Shown here: in pieces, positions 10,201 through 18,226 of the stretch
Position numbering within the stretch: position 1 is the stretch's first letter
How the letters are laid out: each line of letters opens with the position of its first letter
Source of the DNA: Nocardia camponoti
Lineage (GTDB): Bacteria > Actinomycetota > Actinomycetes > Mycobacteriales > Mycobacteriaceae
Assembly (NCBI RefSeq): GCF_014646135.1
Contig: NZ_BMMW01000001.1
Coordinates: 327,570-391,569, forward strand
Direction: 5' to 3'
Length of the DNA: 64,000 bases
Notes under the pieces: generated by a model
What the model was told of the DNA's origin: nothing
What the model saw: only the letters and a program-made list of their open reading frames with translations
Databases searched by the model: none
Program-made: the position numbers and the translations under genes

Positions 10201-11079
10201 CTAGCTCAGGTCGAACAGTTCAACCGCGTTGGTGGACAGCACTTTTCGGACCCAGTCGTCGCCTAGATCGAGGCGTTCGAGTGCGTTGACGGCCTCGCCG
10301 TAGTCGTACGGGATGTTCGGGAAGTCGCTGCCGAAGAGGATGCGGTCGCCCATGCGCACCAGGCGATCGCGTTCGGTGGTGGGGAACGGCGCGTCTGCCT
10401 CGGAGAATCGCGTGAAGACCATTGTGGTGTCGAAATAGGTGCGCGGGAACCGGTCGGCGATGTCGAGGAACGCGGAGTACTCGGGGGTGCCCATGTGCGC
10501 GATGATCAGGCGCAGGTTCGGGAAGCGCTCAAGCACTCGTGCGACCGGTGCGGGACCGGTGAATTCGCCTGGGGCAGGCCCACTTCCGCAGTGAATCAAC
10601 GCCGGCACGTCGCGGTCAGCGAGGATCTGCCACACCGGATCGAGCAGGGGATCCTCGGGCGAGTACGCGCCAACTTGAATGTGCACCTTGAAGATTCGCG
10701 CGCCAGCGTCGATCGCCTCGGTCACGTAGCGGGGCGCGTCCGGTTCGGGGAACAGCGTTGCGGTATGCAGGCAGCCGGGCGTGCGGGCGGCGAAATCAGC
10801 CGTCCAGCTGTTCAGCCATTCGGCCATCCCCGGTTTGTGCGGGTACACCAGTGACGTGAATGCGCGAACCCCGAAGTCGCGCAACGTTTTCAGTCGCACC
10901 TGCTCGTCGTCGCGGTAGGTGATCGGCCACGGTCGACCAGTGAGCGGACCGGCCGAATCGAAGTACGCCCACACCTTGCGCATCACCTGGTCGGGCATGA
11001 AATGCGTGTGAATATCGACGATGCCGGGCAGGTCGAGGCGGTCACGAACGTCAGCGAGGTACGCGGCGGTGTCGGTCAT
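10201..11079 (-). CDS. Amidohydrolase-2 family metal hydrolase (ACMSD-like)
   Basis: TIM-barrel metal-dependent hydrolase or decarboxylase of 292 residues. Metal-ligand motifs are present: DIHTHFMP at the N-terminus, KVHIQVGAY in the middle, ALIHCGSGPAPGE, LIIAHMGTPEY and the late FGSDFPNIPYDY. This resembles the 2-amino-3-carboxymuconate-6-semialdehyde decarboxylase superfamily. The substrate is unknown. Its ATG overlaps the stop of the upstream nucleoside hydrolase by four bases, so the two form an operon. Confidence 0.88.
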   Translation of the reverse strand: MTDTAAYLADVRDRLDLPGIVDIHTHFMPDQVMRKVWAYFDSAGPLTGRPWPITYRDDEQVRLKTLRDFGVRAFTSLVYPHKPGMAEWLNSWTADFAARTPGCLHTATLFPEPDAPRYVTEAIDAGARIFKVHIQVGAYSPEDPLLDPVWQILADRDVPALIHCGSGPAPGEFTGPAPVARVLERFPNLRLIIAHMGTPEYSAFLDIADRFPRTYFDTTMVFTRFSEADAPFPTTERDRLVRMGDRILFGSDFPNIPYDYGEAVNALERLDLGDDWVRKVLSTNAVELFDLS

Positions 11080-12137
11080 CGGCGGTGTTCCATGTCGCTG
11101 CGGTGCTCCATATCGAGACGTCGGGCAAGCGCGCCGACGCGGGTGATCATCCGGTCAAAGAAAATGCCCGGCTCGGTGCCAATCACGATGTCGGCGTTGG
11201 GTTCTCGGCCCCACATCCCCGCCCAGTCGGCAACAGTAGTCGCGCGGGTGAGGCGACCGGTGAGTTCCACATCGACCGTCGCGGGCTTCGTCACCGCGAG
11301 CCCGGGATCAAGCGCGACCGCCGCAGCGAACGGGTCGTGCACGTGCGCGAGGTAGCCGAGGTCGTAGGAGTGATGGAAGTCAAAGTAGAAGCGGATCGCG
11401 TCGGTGAGGTAGGCGATCACCGGATTCGTTGCGGCCGAACGCCATTCAGTGTCGAAGTCTTCGTTGACCAGCTCGGGTGGCGTGCTGCGCGCGGCTTCGG
11501 CGAGCGCGACTAGGTGGTCGGGGCGCATCTCAATGGTCTCGGTGATGTCGAGCGCGCACACCACCGGGCGACGCCCCGGCGGGACCGCCGAAAACGCGTC
11601 GAAAACCTCTTTCGCGGCTTCGGGGTCGACGTGGATGTTCCACTCGTTGGTCGGCGTCGTATTACCCGGGTGGTTGAACGCACCGCCCATGATGACCAGG
11701 CGATCAAGCAACAGCGGCAGGTTCGGTTCGAGGCGCAGGGCCAGCGCGAGGTTGGTGAGCGGGCCGGTGCAGAGGCCGGTGAGTTCGCCGGGGTGCGCAC
11801 GGACCTGATCGACCCACATTTGGGCGGCCGACCGGTCCGAGAGCGGACGCGGCGACGCCGGTAGCTGGGCGTAGCCAAGCCCTTGCGGGCCGTGCGTGTC
11901 CTCGGTGGTGCGCAACGGGATCGCGAGCGGTTCCGCCGCACCGAGCGCGACTTCGATGTCGTCGGCATCGGCGAGGTCGAGGATCGCGAGCGTATTGGCC
12001 GCTACCTGTGGCGCTGGCACGTTGCCCGCTGTCGCGGCGATGCCGACCAGCTCGGCGTCGGGGGACGCGAGCAAATACAGGATGGCAAGGGAATCGTCGA
12101 TGCCGGTGTCTACGTCGAGGAGGATGCGCTTGGCCAC
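11076..12137 (-). CDS. Inosine/uridine-preferring nucleoside hydrolase
   Basis: Ca-dependent N-ribohydrolase fold of 353 residues. The N-terminal LLDVDTGIDDSLAILYL holds the conserved aspartates (residues 8, 10, 14, 15). GPLTNLALALRLEP, VIMGGAFNHPGNTTPTNEWNIHVDPEA and the late AHVHDPFAAAVALDP complete the active site. It probably releases a base from a ribonucleoside for salvage. GTG 12137 is chosen because it begins exactly where homology begins and has aaggtcggcgag before it; the much longer reading frame upstream is antisense to the neighbouring SDR. The C-terminus ends with an imperfect tandem DMEHRSDMEHRR. It overlaps the amidohydrolase by four bases. Confidence 0.92.
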   Translation of the reverse strand: MAKRILLDVDTGIDDSLAILYLLASPDAELVGIAATAGNVPAPQVAANTLAILDLADADDIEVALGAAEPLAIPLRTTEDTHGPQGLGYAQLPASPRPLSDRSAAQMWVDQVRAHPGELTGLCTGPLTNLALALRLEPNLPLLLDRLVIMGGAFNHPGNTTPTNEWNIHVDPEAAKEVFDAFSAVPPGRRPVVCALDITETIEMRPDHLVALAEAARSTPPELVNEDFDTEWRSAATNPVIAYLTDAIRFYFDFHHSYDLGYLAHVHDPFAAAVALDPGLAVTKPATVDVELTGRLTRATTVADWAGMWGREPNADIVIGTEPGIFFDRMITRVGALARRLDMEHRSDMEHRR

Positions 12138-12281
12138 CTCGCCGACCTTAGCCGTCCGCGCCGAACGTGACGCGCGTACTCGGTGACGCACCCCAGGTCC
12201 CGTATTCTGGATGCCAGTTGCGGAGAGTTTGCTTGCATGGCAGTTCGTTCTGGTGAAACGACGATCGTCAAGGGAGCCCCG

Positions 12282-13184
12282 ATGAGCGACAACGACCGGC
12301 CGGATCTCATCAATCCGATGACCGAGTACCCCGCGCCGCCCTTCCCCGAACAGCCCCAGCCGTGGCCGGGTCTGCAATCGAAAATGCGGCCGATCCCCGA
12401 CTGCGGTGAGACGAGTTATCGCGGGTCCGGCCGCCTCGCCGGGCAGCGCGCGCTGATCACCGGCGGCGACTCGGGCATCGGCCGCGCGGTCGCGATCGCG
12501 TTCGCCCGTGAAGGTGCCGACGTGGCGATCAACTACCTGCCCGCTGAGCAAAGCGACGCCGACGAGGTGCTCAACCTCATTCGCGACGCCGGCCGCACCG
12601 CCGTCGGATTGCCCGGCGACATTCGCGAAGAGGCGTTTTGCAAGCAACTCGTCGCCGACGCGGTCACCCAGCTTGGCGGCATCGATACCTTCGTCAACTG
12701 TGCTGGCCGCCAGCACTACGCCAGACACATCGAAGAACTGAGCACCGAAGACTTCGACTGGACGCTCAAAACCAACCTGTACGCGCTGTTCTGGTTGATC
12801 AAAGCCGCTGTGCCGCACCTGAAACCGGGCAGTTCGATCATCGCGACCACCTCGCGTAACGCGTACCAGCCCATCGACATTCTCATCGACTACGCGCTCA
12901 CCAAAGCGGGCATCGCGAACATGGTGCGTGGGCTTGGCAAACAGCTTCTGCCACAAGGGATTCGAGTGAACGGTGTTGCGCCCGGCCCGTTCTGGACCCC
13001 GTTGCAGGTGTGTGGGGCCCAGCCGCAGTCGGTTGTCGCTGAATTCGGTGCCGACGTTGTGTACAAGCGGCCCGGACAGCCGGTCGAGATCGCGCCCGTT
13101 TATGTCACCTTGGCCTCACCGGAAGCCAGTTACGTGACGGCGCAGATTTGGGGCATCACCGGCGGCAACGGTGTGCCGGGCTGA
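12282..13184 (+). CDS. SDR oxidoreductase, YghA/general-stress-protein-39 type
   Basis: NAD(P)-dependent short-chain dehydrogenase of 300 residues. Its roughly 45-residue N-terminal arm (NPMTEYPAPPFPEQPQ) is typical of the YghA/Gsp39 subgroup. The cofactor motif ALITGGDSGIGRAV, the FVNCAG motif, a serine in ATTSRNAYQ and the catalytic YALTK are all present. GLGKQLLPQGIRVNGVAPGPFWTPL follows the active site, as in the subgroup. ATG 12282 has AAGGGAG at good spacing. The substrate is unknown; relatives are often linked to general stress. It is convergent with the flavin monooxygenase gene. Confidence 0.9.
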   Translation: MSDNDRPDLINPMTEYPAPPFPEQPQPWPGLQSKMRPIPDCGETSYRGSGRLAGQRALITGGDSGIGRAVAIAFAREGADVAINYLPAEQSDADEVLNLIRDAGRTAVGLPGDIREEAFCKQLVADAVTQLGGIDTFVNCAGRQHYARHIEELSTEDFDWTLKTNLYALFWLIKAAVPHLKPGSSIIATTSRNAYQPIDILIDYALTKAGIANMVRGLGKQLLPQGIRVNGVAPGPFWTPLQVCGAQPQSVVAEFGADVVYKRPGQPVEIAPVYVTLASPEASYVTAQIWGITGGNGVPG

Positions 13185-13187
13185 TCG

Positions 13188-14402
13188 CTAGTAGTTGGGC
13201 AGCGGGAAGTCGCCGGTGCTGTTGCTGAAGAAGATTTTCTTCGTCAGCGGGCGCATCGGGGCCGACAGCATCAGTCGCATGTTCACCCGGGCGAGCGCGG
13301 TCATCCACGCGCTCTTGGGCAGCATCACCTTGATGCTGCCGCCCGGGATTTCCCGCGCTTTGTCCAGGAACGGGACCAGCGTTTCCTCGTACCGCTTGAG
13401 CGCGCCGGTGAGATCGGTTGGGGTGCTTGCGATTTCGCCTGCCAGAACGTAGGCCCCGACGATCGCCATCGCCGTGCCCATGCCCGTCATCGGTGAGCCG
13501 CAGTAGCCCGCGTCGCCGAGCAACGTCACGCGGCCTGCCGACAGGGTTGGCATGTCGATGCGCACCAGTTCGTCGAAGTAGTAGTCGGGCGTTGTTTCCA
13601 TCGCGGCGAGGATGTCAGCGGACCGCCAGCCCGCGTCAGCGAGGAACGAGTTCAGCAGATTGTGCTGCGCGGTGACGTCGCGACGCAGCGTTGGGTCGTG
13701 GTCGGCACGGACAATGAGGATCGCTTTCGACGTCGCCGGATCGCGATCGGGGCGCAGGCCGAGCATCGCACCGGGCACCGAACGCATTTCGAACCAGCCC
13801 GGCCGCACGCCCGCCGGCGTTGGCATCGTGAAGTACGAGCAGTAGCCGCCGAGGTAGGTCGCGAACTGGTCTTCGGGGCCGAAGGCGAGTTTTCGGGTCG
13901 CCGAATGGACGCCGTCCGCGCCGACGACCAGGTCGTATCGGCCCGTCGCGCCGCTGGCGAAGGTCACGTCGACGCCCGTTTCGTCCTCGGTGAGTGCGGT
14001 GATGTGGTCGCCGTAGCGGTAGTCGAGCAGGGTTTGGTCGGTGGTGTCGATCGCATCGAGCAGCACCTGGTTCAGATCGCCACGGGTGATTTCGATTTCG
14101 GCGACCGCGCCTTCGCCGTCGAAGTCCTCCATCGCCATTCGGGCGTAAATCTTGCCGTCGCCGTCGACGTAGGACATGCCGCGCTCGTCGAGTTGCCGCT
14201 TGGCGATGCCGGGCATCAGGCCCATGCGTTCGGCGGCTTCCTTGCTCGGCCCGCGCAGGTCGACGGCTTGGCCGCCGGGTCGGGGAGCGGTCGCCCGCTC
14301 GACGACGGTGGTGCGAATGCCGTTGCGCAACAACTGAAGTGCCACCGCGTTGCCCGCGATGCCGCCGCCGGAAACCAGAACGCGAAGAGAGGTGGTGCTC
14401 AT
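13188..14402 (-). CDS. FAD-dependent monooxygenase (PheA/TetX-like)
   Basis: Class A flavin hydroxylase of 404 residues. It shows the dinucleotide motif VLVSGGGIAGNAVALQLL, the DG motif DLVVGADGVHSATR and the second FAD motif VTLLGDAGYCGSPMTGMGTAMAI. Two hydrophobic segments near the C-terminus (SAWMTALARVNMRLMLSAPM) may make it membrane-associated. ATG 14402 is preferred over the in-frame ATG 14444 because the latter lies inside a palindromic operator. It is divergent from a tetR gene, which probably represses it. Substrates of such TetR-paired enzymes are usually aromatic or drug-like molecules (family knowledge). Confidence 0.9.
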   Translation of the reverse strand: MSTTSLRVLVSGGGIAGNAVALQLLRNGIRTTVVERATAPRPGGQAVDLRGPSKEAAERMGLMPGIAKRQLDERGMSYVDGDGKIYARMAMEDFDGEGAVAEIEITRGDLNQVLLDAIDTTDQTLLDYRYGDHITALTEDETGVDVTFASGATGRYDLVVGADGVHSATRKLAFGPEDQFATYLGGYCSYFTMPTPAGVRPGWFEMRSVPGAMLGLRPDRDPATSKAILIVRADHDPTLRRDVTAQHNLLNSFLADAGWRSADILAAMETTPDYYFDELVRIDMPTLSAGRVTLLGDAGYCGSPMTGMGTAMAIVGAYVLAGEIASTPTDLTGALKRYEETLVPFLDKAREIPGGSIKVMLPKSAWMTALARVNMRLMLSAPMRPLTKKIFFSNSTGDFPLPNY

Positions 14403-14431
14403 GTCGGGAAGTCCCATCTGGTGAAGAACGA

Positions 14432-14491
14432 ATGTCTTAGACATATGTCTAACAGACGTTAAGACGGATGTCTAGAACAAATGTCTAAGAC
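14432..14491. promoter_or_regulatory. Putative TetR operator: nested ATGTCT/AGACAT half-sites
   Basis: Between the divergent monooxygenase and tetR genes lies the perfect 16-base palindrome TTAGACATATGTCTAA (14437-14452). It is overlapped by ATGTCT-T-AGACAT (14432-14444). A degenerate copy, AGACGGATGTCT, follows at 14462-14473, and a lone half-site ATGTCTAAGAC at 14481-14491. Repeated half-sites in a divergent control region are typical of TetR autoregulation. Operator assignment is inferred from position. Confidence 0.75.
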
Positions 14492-14511
14492 GGTCGGGTA
14501 GGCTCGCTGAC

Positions 14512-15078
14512 ATGGGAAATCGAGAAGACCTGTTGGCGGGAGCGCGCAAGGTGATCATGGAGCGTGGCGTCGCGAAAGCCACCGCACGCGACATCGCGGC
14601 TGCCGCCGGGGTGAGCTTGGCCGCGATCGGCTACCACTTCGGGTCGAAGGAACGCCTCGTCACCGAGGCATTAGCCGACGCGCTGGGCAATGCGATTGGC
14701 GACGCGATGGAGTCGCTGATCCGCGACGGCGCGGGGGAGCAGCCGCTGACGTCGTTCGCGCGCATGTGGGACGCGATGCCGACCGTGTTCGCGGACAACC
14801 GCGAGGCGATGCTGGCGAGTTTGGAGAACGTGGTCCGCATCGTGCGGTCCCCTGAGGCGCGCGCGCAATTGGGCGACCAGCTGCCAGAGGTATACACGGA
14901 TTTGGCCGCCCACTTGCGCGAGGCCCACCCGGAACTTGATGCGGTGCAGGCGGATTCAATCGCGCGTTTAATGTTCTCGCTGGTACAGGGTTTGAGCTTG
15001 ATGTGGTTGCTAAACCCTGCGGCGATGCCGAGTGGGGACCAACTGGCCGTCGCGGTGCGGGCATTGGCGGGGAGCTAA
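14512..15078 (+). CDS. TetR-family transcriptional regulator
   Basis: A 188-residue repressor. The N-terminal helix-turn-helix is clear (GVAKATARDIAAAAGVSLAAIGYHFGSKERLVTEAL). The C-terminal ligand-binding half is helical with no recognised signature. It is divergent from the FAD monooxygenase, and the palindromes between them suggest that it represses both. The ligand is unknown, though in this arrangement it is often the monooxygenase substrate. The cupin gene 38 bases downstream on the same strand may be co-transcribed. Confidence 0.93.
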   Translation: MGNREDLLAGARKVIMERGVAKATARDIAAAAGVSLAAIGYHFGSKERLVTEALADALGNAIGDAMESLIRDGAGEQPLTSFARMWDAMPTVFADNREAMLASLENVVRIVRSPEARAQLGDQLPEVYTDLAAHLREAHPELDAVQADSIARLMFSLVQGLSLMWLLNPAAMPSGDQLAVAVRALAGS

Positions 15079-15116
15079 TCCAAGCGCGAGGATTCGAGTA
15101 GTGCCAGGATCGGACG

Positions 15117-15488
15117 ATGTCGAAGAATCCGGTAGATCTAGTCACGAAGTTGTCGTTGGTGTCCGAGTACTGGTCGCCGAAAGTCGTCGCTCGGCTCAAC
15201 GACTACGAGATCAAGGTTGTCAAGGTTGAAGGCGAGTTCGTGTGGCACACACACGAAGAAACCGATGAACTCTTCTTCGTCATCGAGGGTGAGCTAACTA
15301 TCCAGATGCGGGACGGCGACGTCAATGTTCGGCCGGGCCAATTGTTCGTTGTGCCCAGGGGTGTTGAACACTGCCCGGTGGCTGATGGGGAGGTGCACGC
15401 GATGCTCATCGAGCCCGCGGGGGTCGTGAACACCGGCGATGTGGGTGGCCCGCTGACCGCAAACTATGACGACTCGCTCACGTCGTAG
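15117..15488 (+). CDS. Small cupin-domain protein
   Basis: Single-domain cupin of 123 residues. Motif 1 is FVWHTHEETDELFFVIEGEL and motif 2 is LFVVPRGVEHCPVADGE, giving a conserved His/His/Glu/His metal site. This matches the common family of small actinobacterial and proteobacterial cupins annotated only by fold. It follows tetR closely, so it may belong to the same regulated unit, perhaps as a metal-binding isomerase, dioxygenase or sensor. The reaction is not known. Confidence 0.88.
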   Translation: MSKNPVDLVTKLSLVSEYWSPKVVARLNDYEIKVVKVEGEFVWHTHEETDELFFVIEGELTIQMRDGDVNVRPGQLFVVPRGVEHCPVADGEVHAMLIEPAGVVNTGDVGGPLTANYDDSLTS

Positions 15489-15502
15489 AACGGGGTTTCA
15501 CG

Positions 15503-16948
15503 CTATATGAGTGCTGTTGACCCGTAGCCGGGGGCGGGGTGAGGGTAGTCGGCGTGTTCGGCGAAAGCTGGTGTGGCCGTTGTTAAGTCGCCGTGGGTGA
15601 CTGTCGCGCTGGGCGTTGGTGGTGTCGCGGGTGGGTGGTTCGGGGTGCGGGTGGGGTGGGCCAGTAACCATGCGGCGGTGCGGGCTAGTGCCACCGCTAC
15701 GTCATAGGAGATGCCGTCAGTGTTGCGGGCGCGCAGTGCGTCGATGACGGCCGCCACTAGGAGGTAGCCCGACGCGTGGTCGAGAGCCTGAGTGGGGAGC
15801 GCGCCTGGACGGCCCGCTCCCTCGATGAGCGCGATGCCAGACGCGGCTTGGACGATGCTGTCGAAACCGCGCCGCTCGCCCCACGGGCCGGTCGTGCCCC
15901 ACGCCGACACCGATGCGGTGATCAGGTGTGGGTGCCGATCCGGGTGCACACCCAGCGTCGCGAGCGCGCCCGGTCGGTAGCCAGTCACCAGGACGTCGGC
16001 CTCGGCAAGGAGTGCGTTGAGCAGGGCGGGATTCTCGCGTAGATCTACAATCGCTGACCGTTTGCCCTGGCAGGTGTCGCGAAACTGGAACCCGATCTCG
16101 GGCAGGTGCGGCGGGTCGATGCGCAGGACATCGGCACCAAAAAGCGCGAGCGTGCGGGTGGCGACGGGCCCGGCGAGCACGCGGGTGAGGTCGAGCACGC
16201 GCACTCTGCCTAGGGGGCGATCGACGGTGGGATTGGTGCGCGGGAGCCAACGCCCGGCGGTGATAGCGCTCGCCGTCGCCGTCGCGTCTGTCGCATCTGG
16301 CGTGGTCGGCGTGGTCGCCGCGCGTGCTGCCGCCTCTCCGTCCTCTTGCCCCGGCGTGCCGAGGGGCAACGTCGTCCGAGGCGTCCACCGCACCAGCGGG
16401 CCCTGCGCGGCGAACCGGCCGGGTTCCGTTGCCGCCCACTCGCTTTCCGTGCGCACTGCCGCCGCGATCGCGCCCACTGCTACCGCGCGCCGCTCAATCT
16501 CCTGCGCGGGCAAATCCGCGAAGCACGCGCCTAACTCGTCGGCCGTTGTCGACTCCGGCAACTGAAACGCGGTCAACAAGCGGGCGCGGTGATGCGGGTA
16601 GTTCGCGTGGGTGCGCACCCACCCGTCGCGTGCGGCGAAGAAACCCGAGAGCTCAGCGAAAGCCCTTGGGGTTTCGCCATTTTCGCGGTAAACGCGGTCA
16701 CTCGCGAAGGCGGCGGTCACCCGGTCGGGGTCAAGGTGAACAGGGCGAACAGGTAAGCCGAGCGCGGTGCGGAGCCGGTCGAGTGCGGCACCGACGGTCG
16801 CCACCGACCCTGCCGCCAACGCCCACACCGGTAACGTGGCCGCCAAGCGCGCGCCGGGCTCGGGACACGACGTCACCGCCGACGGCTCAACCCCGATGCT
16901 CCGCTCGTATTCGCCCACCAGCTCCAGATGACCCTTCACTCCGCTCAC
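15503..16948 (-). CDS. CaiB/BaiF-type (class III) CoA-transferase
   Basis: 481 residues, GTG start. The C-terminal half is clearly family III CoA-transferase: VRVLDLTRVLAGPVATRTLALFGADVLRIDPP, then CQGKRSAIVDLRE, DVLVTGYRPGALATLG and GPWGERRGFDSIVQAASGIA. The catalytic aspartate is expected in the CQGKR-to-DLRE stretch. The N-terminal half is a weaker, second CaiB-like segment joined by an Ala/Thr-rich linker, so the protein looks like a degenerate internal fusion. Its start lies 33 bases from the divergent thioesterase start. The CoA acceptor and donor are unknown. Confidence 0.85.
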   Translation of the reverse strand: MSGVKGHLELVGEYERSIGVEPSAVTSCPEPGARLAATLPVWALAAGSVATVGAALDRLRTALGLPVRPVHLDPDRVTAAFASDRVYRENGETPRAFAELSGFFAARDGWVRTHANYPHHRARLLTAFQLPESTTADELGACFADLPAQEIERRAVAVGAIAAAVRTESEWAATEPGRFAAQGPLVRWTPRTTLPLGTPGQEDGEAAARAATTPTTPDATDATATASAITAGRWLPRTNPTVDRPLGRVRVLDLTRVLAGPVATRTLALFGADVLRIDPPHLPEIGFQFRDTCQGKRSAIVDLRENPALLNALLAEADVLVTGYRPGALATLGVHPDRHPHLITASVSAWGTTGPWGERRGFDSIVQAASGIALIEGAGRPGALPTQALDHASGYLLVAAVIDALRARNTDGISYDVAVALARTAAWLLAHPTRTPNHPPATPPTPSATVTHGDLTTATPAFAEHADYPHPAPGYGSTALI

Positions 16949-16981
16949 GGTAGCGAGCGAAACCCGAATAGGAGTGCGATC

Positions 16982-17734
16982 TTGACCACGTCCACCTCGA
17001 ACTGGCTCCGCGACTTGCGCCCCGATTCGGCGGCGCGCCTTCGCCTCGTCTGCCTACCACCCGGCGGCGGCTCAGCACCGGTGTATCGCGCCATCGCCAA
17101 GCACATCGGCGCTGCTGTCGCGGTTTCCGCCGTGCAGTATCCGGGCAGACAAGACCGACTGGGCGAACCGCTCATCACCGACCTCCATGAGCTCGCCGAC
17201 CGCATCGCCGACGATCTTCTCGCCCGCCCGACAACCCTCCCGACCGCACTGTTTGGCCACAGCATGGGCGCGACCGTCGCCTACGAAACCGCCCTTCGGC
17301 TCACCGCGGCAGGCCACCCGCCGACGACCCTCATGGTCTCGGGGCGCCCCGCGCCGACCATCCCCGAAACCAGCCGCCTGCACCTCGACACCGACGCCGC
17401 GCTCATCGAAAGTCTCGAACGCTTCGCCGCCGACCCGTCGTCGGTCGCGATTCTGCGCACCGAACCGGGCCTCGCCGACCTCGTCCTTCCGCCATTGCGC
17501 GCCGATTACCAGGCTGTGGAAACCTATGTGCGGCAAGCAAATACGCCGAAACTCGCCTGCCCCGTCGTTACGTTGGTGAGCACCGACGACCCAACAACGA
17601 CGATCGAGCAGGCCGAGCAGTGGCACACCGTAACCACGGGCGCGTTCTCACTCGCGACCTTCCCCGGCGGCCACTTCTACTTCGACACCGACCCCACCTC
17701 GGTCGCCGCTGAAATCACGCGACACCTGAGCTGA
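16982..17734 (+). CDS. Type II thioesterase (GrsT/TesA-like alpha/beta hydrolase)
   Basis: 250 residues. It matches stand-alone thioesterases that edit stalled carrier proteins in NRPS/PKS systems: LVCLPPGGGSAPVYRAIAKHI near the start, the nucleophile GHSMGA, an acidic residue in VSTDDPTTT and the histidine in FPGGHFYF. The start is TTG 16982, because AGGAG sits seven bases upstream; ATG 16928 would overlap the divergent CoA-transferase start. No modular synthase is adjacent, so its partner must lie elsewhere or be one of the biosynthetic genes in this window (26.4 kb or 48-53 kb). Confidence 0.9.
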   Translation: MTTSTSNWLRDLRPDSAARLRLVCLPPGGGSAPVYRAIAKHIGAAVAVSAVQYPGRQDRLGEPLITDLHELADRIADDLLARPTTLPTALFGHSMGATVAYETALRLTAAGHPPTTLMVSGRPAPTIPETSRLHLDTDAALIESLERFAADPSSVAILRTEPGLADLVLPPLRADYQAVETYVRQANTPKLACPVVTLVSTDDPTTTIEQAEQWHTVTTGAFSLATFPGGHFYFDTDPTSVAAEITRHLS

Positions 17735-17750
17735 CCCACCCCACGTGCCC

Positions 17751-18128
17751 CTAAACCGCTTCCGATCCCACCCGCCGATGCCGCTGCGCCAACACCGCGT
17801 ACCCGACCCACGACACAACAACGCACCCAGCGGCAACAAGGCGGACGGTGCCCAACGCGCTCGCCGGGTACAGCACCCCGGTGAGGTAGTGGGCGATGAA
17901 ACCGTCTGGTAATTCCGGCATTCCGGCCCCCCGCCGCGCCCAATTCTCCGCGTACGTCAGCGGGCAGTGGAAGCCAACGAGGATCGTGCCGAAGCCCCAG
18001 CCGACAGCGACGAGGTGGCCCCAGATCGTGCGCGGGAAACGCCACGCGAGGAAACCGCCGACGACCACGTAGGCGATGAACGCGAAATGTGTCGCGGCGA
18101 CCACATCGACGATCCCTCGATACAGCAC
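17751..18128 (-). CDS. DUF2784 family membrane protein
   Basis: 125-residue protein with about four hydrophobic helices. The pattern VVAATHFAFIAYVVVGGFLAW, then FHCPLTYAENWARRGAG and FIAHYLTGVLYP is the DUF2784 signature. The ATG at 18128 has GGAG upstream (reverse complement of ctcc). It is convergent with the thioesterase, 16 bases away. No function is known; family members are small inner-membrane proteins of unknown role. Confidence 0.85.
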   Translation of the reverse strand: MLYRGIVDVVAATHFAFIAYVVVGGFLAWRFPRTIWGHLVAVGWGFGTILVGFHCPLTYAENWARRGAGMPELPDGFIAHYLTGVLYPASALGTVRLVAAGCVVVSWVGYAVLAQRHRRVGSEAV

Positions 18129-18226
18129 CTCTCCAGGGTAGGGGCGTACGCAGGCGAAAGTGGTCGCCTGCGGCGGCGTTTCGGCATCGACTCGATGGCG
18201 AAGCGGCTACCCCAGCCAGGGTTAAT

